NCBI GenBank assembly: GCA_022791635.1
Contig: JAAVZL010000036.1
Coordinates: 1-64,000, forward strand
Length of the DNA: 64,000 bases
Origin: Lachnospiraceae bacterium
GTDB lineage: Bacteria > Bacillota > Clostridia > Lachnospirales > Lachnospiraceae
Reading direction: 5' to 3'
Shown here: positions 1 through 9,710 of the stretch, piece by piece
Layout of the letters: each line of letters opens with the position of its first letter
Position numbering within the stretch: position 1 is the first letter of the stretch
Program-made: the position numbers and the translations under genes
The notes under the pieces: model-generated
What the model was told of the DNA's origin: nothing
What the model saw: the letters and a program-made list of their open reading frames with translations, nothing else
The model's database searches: none

Positions 1-1
1 C

Positions 2-199
2 GGAACCCTTGGCCTGCACCGGGCAGAGGAAGACCTGGGATTTTTGGAAAAGACATTGGGAAATAAACGGCATCAGATGGAATTTGACCCGGAACCGGTA
101 TTGGAGACGTGGGTAAGGGTGATGGACTATGTGAAGCTTTGCCTCGAGAAAGTGTCCCTGGATCGGTCGGTGTGGGAGATGAACCATTATAAAACCTGA
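2..199 (+). CDS. C-terminal fragment of an unidentified protein, truncated by the window edge
   Basis: Open frame from base 2 (GTLGLHRAEEDLGFLEKTLGNKRHQMEFDPEPVLETWVRVMDYVKLCLEKVSLDRSVWEMNHYKT*), stop at 197-199. Confidence 0.6.
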   Translation, partial: GTLGLHRAEEDLGFLEKTLGNKRHQMEFDPEPVLETWVRVMDYVKLCLEKVSLDRSVWEMNHYKT

Positions 200-242
200 T
201 GTTACGTGATTTTACACTTTAATAATATAGGAGAGTGCCATT

Positions 243-3200
243 ATGAATCTAAGCGACGAAAGAAACTATCAAAAACTTATGGACACCTTAGACGCTTTAA
301 AGCTGTCTGAGAAGAACCGAAGGCTGGCGGAGGAATATCTGGACACCGGCAGTCCGGAACGGCCGGAACTCTTGAAGCATACCGAACGCCAGGATTTTTC
401 CACCCTGGCCGATCCGGACCGCCAGAAAAGCATCGACTATGTAGAGCATCTCAGGAAGCGGAACAAAAAGGAAGAGCTTGGCCGCTATGTGCGTTTCCAG
501 GCATCGGCAGGGGGCTCTACGGCCTTTTACATCTTTAACCGCTACGGGTGGAACCTGAATTCCGTCAGCGAATATCTAAGCCCGGAGCAGTCGGTGGCTC
601 TTCAGGTGGAGGGGATGATCTGGAACAGCTATTCTCTCAATTACCGAAACACAAAGGCCATCCATGAGCAGGGCAGAAAGGATCCGGAGGTCTTAAGAAA
701 AGCCATGGATCTGTGTTATCACCGGTATGATAATGCAAAGGTTTTGCTGGCGGGCATTTATTTGAACATCAAACGAAGCGAGGAAAAAAGGCCCGGTATT
801 TTGAAAGGACTCTTCGGCAAAGGCACTTCCCCCGGCAGGGAGGGAGTATCCGAGACCCTGAAGTTTCTGGAGGACAATCTCATAGCCAGTATGCCCGAGA
901 TGTTTATCAAGCATGATCTGGGAAAGAGCCAGATGGAGGAGCTTCAGGCTTATGTGCGAAACCACCCCATAGATCAGCCATTTCCGGCAGAGCTTCAGAA
1001 GCTTTTGCATAAACGGACCTTTACGGAATATATGCTGACCCTTCTGTCCGGAGCGGCATTTCTGGCAGTAGAGCATTCCCCTGTCTTTTCCGCCTTTTTG
1101 CAGATAGCGGGGAGCCTGTCCCCGGATATCACCCTAAAGGCATGCAGAGATCTCACAAGCCTTCCAAATGACAAAGATTCCTGGTTCCACAGGCATCTGG
1201 AAGAGTTGGAAGCTCTGATTCCCGTGAAGCCGGAAGCCTTCGTCCGCTGGTATACGGCCAACAGCGAGGAAGAGGGTTTATCCCGCATGGCAGTCCGCCA
1301 TCCGGAAGCAATCCGCTATGTGGCCGGGCATACCACCACAGATGAGTATCAATTCCTGCTCTCTCAGATAAGAAAGAGCAATCCTGGTCTTTGCCGGGAG
1401 CTGGAAGCAGATAATTCTGACAAATATCAGGCGAAGCTGGCGGAAGAACTGGTGGCAAATATGAATACCGGAAAGGCGGAAGCCAAGGCATATCTGCTGG
1501 GAGAGACATCCCTTGACACCCTTTACCCCTTTGTTAATAATTGGAGGGGGACCCGCAGTTATAACTATCAGCGTTTTCAGAAGCTTAAGAACCTACAGCG
1601 TAATAAAGGCCGTCTGTACCGGAGAGGCGTGGTGCTGGAAGCTCTTCGGATGGAGGGAAGCTTTTTTCCAGGTTATTTGCTTCCAGGGCTTCGGGGCAGG
1701 AATGCCAATAAAAAGCAGCTTCAGGAGGAGATAGAACGCCTGGTGCAGCTCTTTGAAAAGGAAGAGTTACCCATCCGTTACCAGGCAGATGCCATGGAGG
1801 GCATCTACAATGCCTGCTATCAGGAAAAGGATAAAAATGCAGTGCTGGATGCGGCTTCCCAGGCATTCTCCGCCAGATGGGGAGAGCATGCCGCAAAGAT
1901 ACGGGAAGCGGCAAAGGACAGCACAGCCATCGGACGGTGTATCTGCGTCCGTGCCCTGGATGACCACTGGCAGGAAGAAAAGGAAGTGATCCTTGCCTCC
2001 GCACTGGACAGCTCCAAGCAGGTTCGGGAGCAGCTTGTGACCATCTGCACGGCCCACAGAGAGTGGGAGCCGGAGATGCTCACCATGCTTACCTCCAAGA
2101 AATCCCAGGAGCGTGAGCTTGCCATCCGGGTTTTAAAGTTCTGGGGAGTGAAGAGCTATGAAGATGTATTTGCAAAAGCATTGGAGACAGAAAAGAGTAA
2201 AAAGCTGAAAGAACTCCTTTCGGACAGCCTTGGCATAAAGCAGGAGGCAGCGACAGAGGGCGAGGGTCCTCATACCGGGGCGGACCTGGTGCGTGAGATA
2301 TTAAAGGGCGGCAAAAAGCGGAAAGTGGCCTGGGCCTATGAGACGCCGTTCCCGGCAGTACATAAAAAGGACGGCAGCGAAGCGGAGGAAGAATATCTGC
2401 AGGCAATCCTGACAGCCTATGCGGATCGGTCCGTACCGGGAGTGAGCACCGAAGCGGCGGCCCTGGCGGCGGAATTGGAGCCCTTGGAGCTTGGCGCCTA
2501 TATGGCGGAGCTATTTAACAAATGGCTGGAATCCGGAGCCGAAGCCAAGAAAAAATGGGTGCTCTATGCCGCTTCGATTCACGGCGGAGCCCCCATCGTA
2601 GACGTATTTCGCCGTCAGATTCAGGAGTGGCCCCAGCATGCCAGGGGAGCAATGGCTGCGGAAGCGGTAAAGGCACTGGCCTTAAACGGAAGCCCTGTGG
2701 CACTCCTATATGTGGATCAGATCTCCCGGAAGTTTAAGTTCCGCCAGGTAAAGACGGCGGCAGGGGAAGCCCTGGAATATGCGGCCTCCACCCTTGGAAT
2801 CAGCAAGGCGGAGCTTGAAGACCGCATCGTTCCGAACCTGGGCTTTGACGAGAGTTTGAAGCGAACCTTTGACTATGGAACACGTTCCTTTCGCGTGTAT
2901 CTGACAACTGCACTGGAGCTGGAGATCTTTGACGAGTCAGAGAAAAAATTGAAGAATCTCCCCGCCCCCGGAAAGCGCGACGAGGAAGAAAAAGCAGCCG
3001 CCGCCTACGCAGAATTCAAGCAAATGAAAAAACAGCTGAAAACCGTAGTCGCCAACCAGAAAATGCGTCTGGAGCAGGCCCTGACCGCAGAGAGGCTCTG
3101 GACCTCCAAGGCCTGGGAAGAGCTCTTCGTGAAAAATCCCGTCATGCATCAGTTTGCCATCGGCCTAATCTGGGGAACCTATGAAAACGACGCCTTAAAG

Positions 3201-3806
3201 GACACGTTCCGCTATATGGAGGACGGCAGCTTCAACACCAAGGACGAGGAGGAATTTACACTTCCCAAGGATGCACAGATTGGCCTGGTTCATCCCATCG
3301 AGCTCACGGAAGAAGACCTTGCCGCCTGGAAAGAACAGCTTTCCGACTACGAGATTACCCAGCCCATCGAACAGCTTGAACGCCCCGTTTACCACTTAAC
3401 AGAGGAAGAAAAGGGAAGCAGCGAGCTGACCCGCTTCGGCGGAAAACTCCTAAACGGCCTCTCCCTTTCCGGCAAGCTCCAGGGCATGGGCTGGTACCGA
3501 GGCTCCGTCCAGGATGCCGGCGTCTACTACACCTTCTACCGTGAGGATGGAGAAATGGGTGTAGAGCTTGAATTTTCCGGCTGCTACGTAGGAGACGAAA
3601 ACGACGAGGTTACGGTGTACGGTGCGGCTTTCTACCGGTCAGGCACAGTGAAGCGGGGAAGCTATGTCTACGATACCATTAAGAAAGAGAATCAGCACAA
3701 GCTGGATGAGGTAAGCCCCCGCTACTTCAGCGAGATCATCCTCCAGATCACCAAAGCCACCGCTTCCAGCCAAGAACAGCTCCCCTACCTGGCCTGCAAG
3801 AAATAG
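243..3806 (+). CDS. DUF4132-like large protein (1187 aa)
   Basis: Single long ORF with RBS (taggagag); C-terminal LNGLSLSGKLQGMGWYRGSVQDAGVYYTFYREDGEMGVELEFSG resembles the DUF4132 C-terminal region. Confidence 0.75.
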   Translation: MNLSDERNYQKLMDTLDALKLSEKNRRLAEEYLDTGSPERPELLKHTERQDFSTLADPDRQKSIDYVEHLRKRNKKEELGRYVRFQASAGGSTAFYIFNRYGWNLNSVSEYLSPEQSVALQVEGMIWNSYSLNYRNTKAIHEQGRKDPEVLRKAMDLCYHRYDNAKVLLAGIYLNIKRSEEKRPGILKGLFGKGTSPGREGVSETLKFLEDNLIASMPEMFIKHDLGKSQMEELQAYVRNHPIDQPFPAELQKLLHKRTFTEYMLTLLSGAAFLAVEHSPVFSAFLQIAGSLSPDITLKACRDLTSLPNDKDSWFHRHLEELEALIPVKPEAFVRWYTANSEEEGLSRMAVRHPEAIRYVAGHTTTDEYQFLLSQIRKSNPGLCRELEADNSDKYQAKLAEELVANMNTGKAEAKAYLLGETSLDTLYPFVNNWRGTRSYNYQRFQKLKNLQRNKGRLYRRGVVLEALRMEGSFFPGYLLPGLRGRNANKKQLQEEIERLVQLFEKEELPIRYQADAMEGIYNACYQEKDKNAVLDAASQAFSARWGEHAAKIREAAKDSTAIGRCICVRALDDHWQEEKEVILASALDSSKQVREQLVTICTAHREWEPEMLTMLTSKKSQERELAIRVLKFWGVKSYEDVFAKALETEKSKKLKELLSDSLGIKQEAATEGEGPHTGADLVREILKGGKKRKVAWAYETPFPAVHKKDGSEAEEEYLQAILTAYADRSVPGVSTEAAALAAELEPLELGAYMAELFNKWLESGAEAKKKWVLYAASIHGGAPIVDVFRRQIQEWPQHARGAMAAEAVKALALNGSPVALLYVDQISRKFKFRQVKTAAGEALEYAASTLGISKAELEDRIVPNLGFDESLKRTFDYGTRSFRVYLTTALELEIFDESEKKLKNLPAPGKRDEEEKAAAAYAEFKQMKKQLKTVVANQKMRLEQALTAERLWTSKAWEELFVKNPVMHQFAIGLIWGTYENDALKDTFRYMEDGSFNTKDEEEFTLPKDAQIGLVHPIELTEEDLAAWKEQLSDYEITQPIEQLERPVYHLTEEEKGSSELTRFGGKLLNGLSLSGKLQGMGWYRGSVQDAGVYYTFYREDGEMGVELEFSGCYVGDENDEVTVYGAAFYRSGTVKRGSYVYDTIKKENQHKLDEVSPRYFSEIILQITKATASSQEQLPYLACKK

Positions 3807-3831
3807 CCAAATTAGGGAAAGGCCGAGATCA

Positions 3832-4010
3832 GGGAGGAGCGAAAGAGAGGGGAGGCCGAATTTCCGATATCATGTGTCCGGCTGTTCTCGTACATTCAGT
3901 CTGCTCTGGGCGGATATTGCTTAGGCAATGTCCGTCCAGAGCAGACTGAATGTACGAGAACTGTCCGAACACAGATATGGAAAATCGGCCTCCCTCTCTT
4001 TTGTTCCTCC
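3832..4010. repeat. Palindromic element family 1, long form, copy 1
   Basis: Arms gggaggagcgaaagagagggGAGGCCGA / TCGGCCTCCCTCTCTTttgttcctccc around a conserved core (CCGATATC..TGTCCGGCTGTTCTCGTACATTCAGTCTGCTCTG / revcomp). Confidence 0.85.
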
Positions 4011-4039
4011 CGTCCGTTCCCAATTAAAAAAACGAATAC

Positions 4040-4068
4040 TTGACACACCCCCAAACTTATGATAGAGT
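4040..4068 (+). promoter_or_regulatory. Candidate sigma-A promoter for rpsO
   Basis: TTGACA - 17 nt - TAGAGT upstream of rpsO. Confidence 0.5.
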
Positions 4069-4157
4069 AAACAGGTATGAAAACTGCCGGTATTCAGTAA
4101 TCGGACACTCCGACCGTTGCTTAATACACGGCGTATGAAAAAAAGGAGGCAATCACC

Positions 4158-4424
4158 ATGATCGCAAAAGAAAAGAAGCAGGCTATCATAGCCGAGTATG
4201 GCCTGAAGCCGGGAGACACCGGTTCACCGGAAGTGCAGGTAGCGGTATTAACCGCACGGATCCAGGAATTAACCGAGCATCTGAAAGACAATCCGAAAGA
4301 TCATCATTCCAGAAGAGGAATGCTCAAGATGGTTGGTCAGAGGCGTAATATGCTGGCTTATCTGAAGAGGACCGATATCGCACGTTATCGTAGTCTGATT
4401 GAGAGACTTGGACTCAGAAAATAA
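4158..4424 (+). CDS. rpsO: 30S ribosomal protein S15
   Basis: [43 protein letters not shown]...[23 protein letters not shown], classic S15; RBS aaaggagg. Confidence 0.98.
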   Translation: MIAKEKKQAIIAEYGLKPGDTGSPEVQVAVLTARIQELTEHLKDNPKDHHSRRGMLKMVGQRRNMLAYLKRTDIARYRSLIERLGLRK

Positions 4425-4493
4425 GCTTAACAAGGGCGGAGGGATACTTCCGCCCTCATTTATGCACAGATAGTTATGTAACCCATCAACCCC

Positions 4494-4598
4494 ACAGGAG
4501 AATGGCACCGAGACCACTGATGTGTACATGAGAAGAGGACAGGCAAAGCGTCCCGGGAAGCAGCGCGTGTATACATCAGTAGTTTCGGGTTCTCCTGT
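4494..4598 (+). promoter_or_regulatory. Long stem-loop in the rpsO-pnp intergenic leader
   Basis: ACAGGAGAA + CCGAGACCACTGATGTGTACA pairs with TGTATACATCAGTAGTTTCGG + TTCTCCTGT; two of three differences are G-U wobbles. Confidence 0.75.
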
Positions 4599-4638
4599 AC
4601 CTAAGCAAAGCATCAATCACAAGAAAAGGAGATTACCC

Positions 4639-6729
4639 ATGTACAAGAGTTATTCCATGGAGCTTGCAGGCCGGACCCTGACCGTAGATATCGGCAGAGT
4701 GGCAAAGCAGGCAAACGGAGCCGCCTTCATGCATTACGGTGAGACCACCGTACTGTCCACAGCCACGGCATCCGACAAGCCCAGAGAGGGCATTGATTTC
4801 TTCCCCTTAAGCGTAGAATTCGAAGAGAAGCTGTATTCCGTAGGCAAGATTCCGGGAGGCTTCAACAAGAGAGAGGGCAAGGCATCCGAGAACGCCGTAC
4901 TGACCTCACGGGTCATTGACCGTCCCATGCGCCCTCTGTTTCCCAAGGATTACCGCAACGACGTAACCTTAAACAATCTGGTGCTTTCCGTAGATCCCGA
5001 GTGCAGCCCCGAGCTTACCGCCATGCTGGGATCCGCCATTGCCACGGCCGTTTCCGACATTCCCTTTGCAGGCCCCTGCGCCATGACTCAGATCGGCATG
5101 ATTGACGGAGAATTTCTGGTAAATCCCGGTCAGAATCAGTATAAGGTATCGGATCTCAAGCTCACCGTAGCCTCCACCAGAGAGAAGGTTATCATGATTG
5201 AAGCCGGAGCCAACGAGATTCCAGAGGCCAAGATGATCGAAGCCATTTACCTGGCTCATGAGGTCAATCAGCAGGTCATTGCCTTTATCGACAAGATCGT
5301 AGCCGAGTGCGGCAGGGAAAAGCATACCTACACAAGCTGCGCCGTTCCCGAGGAGCTGTTTGCGGCGATCAGGGAGCTGGTTCCCCCCGAGGAGATGGAG
5401 AAGGCCGTATTCACAGACGAGAAGCAGGTGCGGGAGGAGAATATCCGCCAGATTACCGAAAGACTTGAGGAAGCCTTCGCAGAGAAGGAGGAGTGGCTGG
5501 AGGTTCTTGGAGAGGCCATTTACCAGTATCAGAAGAAGACGGTCCGCAAGATGATCTTAAAGGATCACAAGCGTCCCGACGGGCGTGAGATCACCCAGAT
5601 TCGTCCTTTGGCGGCCGAGGTGGATTTGATTCCCAGAGTTCACGGTTCCGCCATGTTTACCAGAGGACAGACTCAGATCTGCAACATCTGTACCCTGGCG
5701 CCTTTATCTGAGGCTCAGAGGCTGGACGGTCTGGATGAAAATGAGACAAGTAAGCGTTATATGCATCACTATAATTTCCCCAGCTATTCCGTAGGCGAGA
5801 CGAAGCCCAGCCGGGGACCGGGACGCCGGGAGATTGGACACGGGGCTTTGGCGGAGCGTGCGCTTTTGCCGGTGCTTCCCTCCGAGGAGGAGTTCCCTTA
5901 TGCCATTCGTACGGTATCCGAGACCTTTGAGTCCAATGGGTCTACCTCTATGGCTTCCACTTGTGCCTCTTGTATGTCTCTGATGGCGGCGGGCGTGCCG
6001 ATTAAGAAGATGGTGGCCGGTATTTCCTGCGGTCTGGTGACCGGGGAGACGGATGGTGATTATGTGCTTTTAACCGATATCCAGGGGCTTGAGGATTTCT
6101 TCGGGGATATGGATTTTAAGGTAACGGGAACCACTGAGGGTATTACGGCGATTCAGATGGATATTAAGATTCACGGCCTTACCCGTCCCATTGTGGAGGG
6201 CGCTATTGCAAGATGCCGGGAGGCGCGGATGTTTATTATGGATACCTGCATGAAGCCTTGTATTGCAGAGCCCAGGGCAGAGGTTGGCCCTTATGCGCCG
6301 AAGATTATTCAGATTCAGATTGATCCTCAGAAGATTGGCGATGTGGTTGGGCAGAGAGGCAAGACCATTAATACGATTATTGAGCAGACCGGCGTTAAGA
6401 TTGATATTGATGATGACGGGGCTGTGTCGGTATGCGGTACGGATCAGGCTGGTATGGATAAGGCTGTGGAGCTTATCAAGCTCATTGTCACGGACTTTGA
6501 GGAGGGCATGGTGCTTACCGGTAAGGTGGTCAGCATTAAGGAATTTGGTGCTTTTCTGGAGTTTGCGCCGGGCAAGGAGGGGATGGTTCATATTTCCAAG
6601 ATTGCCAAGCAGCGGATTAATCATGTGGAGGATGTGTTGACTCTGGGTGATGTGGTGAAGGTGGTATGCCTTGGTAAGGATAAGATGGGGCGGTTGAGCT
6701 TTAGTATGAAGGATGTAAAAGAGAAGTAG
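4639..6729 (+). CDS. pnp: Polyribonucleotide nucleotidyltransferase (PNPase)
   Basis: MYKSYSMELAGRTLTVDIGRVAKQANGAAFMHYGETTVLSTATAS...; KH and S1 domains at the C-terminus. Start placed at 4639 (RBS aaaggagatt); the ORF start at 4522 lies in the leader hairpin. Confidence 0.97.
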   Translation: MYKSYSMELAGRTLTVDIGRVAKQANGAAFMHYGETTVLSTATASDKPREGIDFFPLSVEFEEKLYSVGKIPGGFNKREGKASENAVLTSRVIDRPMRPLFPKDYRNDVTLNNLVLSVDPECSPELTAMLGSAIATAVSDIPFAGPCAMTQIGMIDGEFLVNPGQNQYKVSDLKLTVASTREKVIMIEAGANEIPEAKMIEAIYLAHEVNQQVIAFIDKIVAECGREKHTYTSCAVPEELFAAIRELVPPEEMEKAVFTDEKQVREENIRQITERLEEAFAEKEEWLEVLGEAIYQYQKKTVRKMILKDHKRPDGREITQIRPLAAEVDLIPRVHGSAMFTRGQTQICNICTLAPLSEAQRLDGLDENETSKRYMHHYNFPSYSVGETKPSRGPGRREIGHGALAERALLPVLPSEEEFPYAIRTVSETFESNGSTSMASTCASCMSLMAAGVPIKKMVAGISCGLVTGETDGDYVLLTDIQGLEDFFGDMDFKVTGTTEGITAIQMDIKIHGLTRPIVEGAIARCREARMFIMDTCMKPCIAEPRAEVGPYAPKIIQIQIDPQKIGDVVGQRGKTINTIIEQTGVKIDIDDDGAVSVCGTDQAGMDKAVELIKLIVTDFEEGMVLTGKVVSIKEFGAFLEFAPGKEGMVHISKIAKQRINHVEDVLTLGDVVKVVCLGKDKMGRLSFSMKDVKEK

Positions 6730-6749
6730 GAGATATGTAAAAAAATAAA

Positions 6750-6788
6750 AGGTCCTGCGGCCGTGAGGTTGGCTGCGGGGCTTTTTTG
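6750..6788 (+). terminator. Rho-independent terminator after pnp
   Basis: GGTCCTGCGGCC gtgaggtt GGCTGCGGGGC TTTTTT. Confidence 0.75.
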
Positions 6789-6795
6789 CTGTGCG

Positions 6796-7011
6796 GGGGC
6801 TGCGCCAAAATAAGGCGGCAGCCTTTTCCATATCCGTTGTTCGGACGGTTCTCGTACATTCTGTCTGCTCTGGACGGACATTCCCTTTTGATGGATTTCG
6901 TTGAAGCGGAAGGTGTTTTTCGGGAATATCCGCCCATATCAGACAGCCTGTACGCGAACAGCCGGACACTGGATATCGGAAAAGGCTGCTGCCTTATTTT
7001 GGCACAGCCCC
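6796..7011. repeat. Palindromic element family 1, long form, copy 2
   Basis: GGGGCTGCGCCAAAATAAGGCGGCAGCC ... GGCTGCTGCCTTATTTTGGCACAGCCCC flanking the core in reversed orientation relative to copies 1, 3 and 4. Confidence 0.9.
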
Positions 7012-7064
7012 ATTTCGTGTATTGACTGCTAAAGGCGTTCTGTTTTCGAGCAGTAATTACTACA

Positions 7065-8093
7065 TTAGCTCTTTCTGTGGTTGAGGCAGCTGGAGCGGAT
7101 TTCCAGGTGGTAGGGGAGGCGGATCATGACGGGGATTTGGTGGCGGTTTTGCATGCGGTCTTGGAGGAGCTTTACGGCAAATTTGCCGAGCTCGTATTTT
7201 TGCATGTAAACGGTGGTGAGCTTGGGATCCATGAACTCGGAGAGATCGATGTCGTCGTGGCCTACGACGGAGATGTCTTCGGGGACGCGGATGTGGTGGA
7301 GGCGCAGGGCGCTGATGACGCCGATGGCGCAGCTGTCTGTGGAGCAGAGGATGGCGTCGGGGAGATTGTGCTCTTGGATTAATTCCAGGGTGGCGTTGTA
7401 GGCGCATTCGGATTTGAGCTCGATGTTTTTGCAGAGCTTTTGCTCCAGGGGGAGTCCGTGGCGGGTAAGGGCGTCTCGGTAGGCGGAAAAGCGGTGCTCG
7501 TTGATTTGGGAGGCTGTATTGTCTTTTATGATGCCGAAGAAGCTGATGCGCTTATGGCCGCAGTCGATTAAATAGTCCATCATGGTGTTGACGGCCTGGT
7601 AGGAATCGCAGATTACCTGATCCAGCTGACTGTCAATGTAGTTGAGGCCTGCATAGACCACATTTGGCGTGCAGGACTGAATGAATTCTACTTTTGACTT
7701 TTCAAAGCAGCCCAGGAGGATGATGCCGTCGTAGAGATTTGCTTTAAGGCTTTGATAGAGGTTGTCGCTGTCGAGCTCTGCGGAGAAGAGCTGTTGGGTG
7801 AGTTTTAGATCATAGTATTTGGCTTCCTCTTTGATTCCCAGGAGGACCTGGGAGTAGAAGTAGTCGGAGTAGTCAAAGGCGGTATTTGAGAGAAGGCAGA
7901 GAACGGAGTGGGACGGGGCGGGAGCCGAAACGGGCTGGGGTGGGGTAAGGTAGCCGGTCTCGTAGGCGATCTGCATGACTTTTTCGGCGGTGGCCTTGCT
8001 GGCCGGTTTGCTTTTATCGTTGTTCAGAACCCGAGAAACGGTGGAAATTGATACGTCGGCTTTTTGGGCGATTTCGTATAATGTGACTTTCAT
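7065..8093 (-). CDS. LacI-family transcriptional regulator
   Basis: MKVTLYEIAQKADVSISTVSRVLNNDKSKPASKATAEKVMQIAYETGY N-terminal HTH plus periplasmic-binding-protein-like sensor domain. Confidence 0.95.
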   Translation of the reverse strand: MKVTLYEIAQKADVSISTVSRVLNNDKSKPASKATAEKVMQIAYETGYLTPPQPVSAPAPSHSVLCLLSNTAFDYSDYFYSQVLLGIKEEAKYYDLKLTQQLFSAELDSDNLYQSLKANLYDGIILLGCFEKSKVEFIQSCTPNVVYAGLNYIDSQLDQVICDSYQAVNTMMDYLIDCGHKRISFFGIIKDNTASQINEHRFSAYRDALTRHGLPLEQKLCKNIELKSECAYNATLELIQEHNLPDAILCSTDSCAIGVISALRLHHIRVPEDISVVGHDDIDLSEFMDPKLTTVYMQKYELGKFAVKLLQDRMQNRHQIPVMIRLPYHLEIRSSCLNHRKS

Positions 8094-8095
8094 TT

Positions 8096-8680
8096 TTGAT
8101 TTTCCTCTTTATTAATATGGATGTTTCCGGTGCAAAGTCGGCGTTCCTGGGGGGCCAGGCGGACGGAATCGGCTGCTGGAATACCATTGCCTTAAGCATT
8201 GAGGACGAGGGATGCGTGAAGGCTGCCAGTGCGGCGGACGGAAGCATTCTTGCATCGGGTATGGTTGCCACTGATAAGGCTCTGGAGAATAAGTTTGATG
8301 AGGTGAAGATTTTCTTTGAGGTGTTTGTAAAGGCACAGGATTACTTTGCGGAGCACAGGGACGAATATGCGGCTTATATGTATGAGACGTGTGTGGAAGA
8401 AGGGGTGAGCTGTACGGAAGACACGGCAGAGCGTCTCATTGAGACCTACGCATACCTGCCCAGCGAGACCGTCATTTCGAATGCATGCAATGAGATTGAG
8501 GACGGAAAGGGTACTGCCGGCAGAATGATCTCGCAGACGGAAGCGGATCTTCTGGTGATGCTGGATTTCTTTATTGAGCAGGGCTCTTACACGGAGGAAA
8601 ACCGCAGCTATATTTTGGATAACGGATGTGTGGATTCCAGTATAGCAGAGGCGGCTGCCGCTGATTTTGGATTAAACTGA
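8096..8680 (+). pseudogene. C-terminal fragment of an ABC transporter solute-binding protein (SsuA/TauA/NMT1-like)
   Basis: VSGAKSAFLGGQADGIGCWNTIALSIEDEG...ILASGMVATDKALENKFDEVKIFFEVFVKAQDYFAEHRDEYAAYM resembles the second half of an SsuA-type SBP; no signal peptide or N-lobe; abuts lacI directly. Confidence 0.7.
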
Positions 8681-8687
8681 TCGTGAA

Positions 8688-8868
8688 GGGGCTGTCGCAA
8701 AATAGGACAGCAGGCTTTTCCGATATCCAGTGTCCGGCTGTTCGCGTACAGGCTGTCTGATATGGACGGAGATTGCCTGAGCAATGTCCGTACAGAGCAG
8801 ACAGAATGTACGAGAACCGTCCGAACACGGATATGGAAAAGTCTACTGCCCTGTTTTGCGACAGCCCC
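8688..8868. repeat. Palindromic element family 1, long form, copy 3
   Basis: GGGGCTGTCGCAAAATAGGACAGCAG ... CTGCCCTGTTTTGCGACAGCCCC around the core. Confidence 0.9.
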
Positions 8869-8891
8869 ATAGGAAAGGTAGGGATTAAAGT

Positions 8892-9710
8892 TTGGGAAAA
8901 CGATACGAGAAAACATGGAATCGGGGGGAGGGAGCGGGAAAATATACGTATGCCATGCTGTCTGCCGCCGGGGTGCTGGGGTTTTTCCTTTTGTGGCAGC
9001 TTGCCGTTGAGTCGGGACTCGTCTCTTCCCGGTACATAACAAAGCCTACGGAGCTGGTGGGCGTTTTTCTGAGAAAGATGTATGACTCGGCGCCGGACGG
9101 CTCTACCCTTCCCTCCAATATTTTGGCCAGCCTGAAGGTGGCGCTGTCGGGGCTGGCCCTGGCGATTCTCATAGGCGTTCCCTTAGGGTGGCTTATGGGA
9201 TGGTACGGCGAGATTGATGCGTTTATGAAGCCTTTGTTTGAAATTATCCGCCCCATCCCGCCGGTTTCCTGGATTCCCTTGACCATTACCTGGTTGGGGA
9301 TCGGACTGGGAGCCAAGGCATTTATTATTTTCTTCTCTGCCTTTGTTCCCTGTGTTATTAATTCCTATACGGGGATCCGGCAGACGAAGTCTATTTTAAT
9401 CAATGTGGCGAAAACCTGCGGGGCATCGAATTTTACCATCTTTCGAAAGGTAGGGATTCCCTCCTCACTGCCCGTGACCTTTGCGGGGATACGGGTTGCC
9501 CTGGGCAATGCTTGGTCCACCCTTGTGGCGGCGGAGATGCTGGCGGCGAATGTGGGACTGGGCTATATGATTCAGATGGGACGGACCTTTGCCCGTCCGG
9601 ATATTATCATTTTGGGTATGGTGGTCATCGGAGCCTTTGGAGCATTTTTTGCGGCTATGCTGGATCTTATGGAAAAGCGTTTTGTGAAGGGAGGCGGGAA
9701 TCGTGGTTAA
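8892..9710 (+). CDS. ABC transporter permease (SsuC/TauC-like)
   Basis: Hydrophobic; EIIRPIPPVSWIPLTITWLGIGLGAKAFIIFFSAFVPCVINSYTGI characteristic of NitT/TauT/SsuC permeases. Confidence 0.92.
   Translation: MGKRYEKTWNRGEGAGKYTYAMLSAAGVLGFFLLWQLAVESGLVSSRYITKPTELVGVFLRKMYDSAPDGSTLPSNILASLKVALSGLALAILIGVPLGWLMGWYGEIDAFMKPLFEIIRPIPPVSWIPLTITWLGIGLGAKAFIIFFSAFVPCVINSYTGIRQTKSILINVAKTCGASNFTIFRKVGIPSSLPVTFAGIRVALGNAWSTLVAAEMLAANVGLGYMIQMGRTFARPDIIILGMVVIGAFGAFFAAMLDLMEKRFVKGGGNRG

Noticed and set aside
4522-4638. Extended N-terminus of PNPase from the ORF track
   Set aside because: The extra 39 codons lie in the leader stem-loop; MYKSYSMELAGRTL with a good RBS is the family start
6786-7025. Recurring short ORFs encoding peptides such as LFGRFSYILSALDGHS, MYENRPNNGYGK and DSLYANSRTLDIGK (also near 8.7, 24.5, 40.4 and 51.8 kb)
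   Set aside because: They are translations of the family 1 palindrome core in different frames; no RBS and no consistent reading frame, so not a gene family
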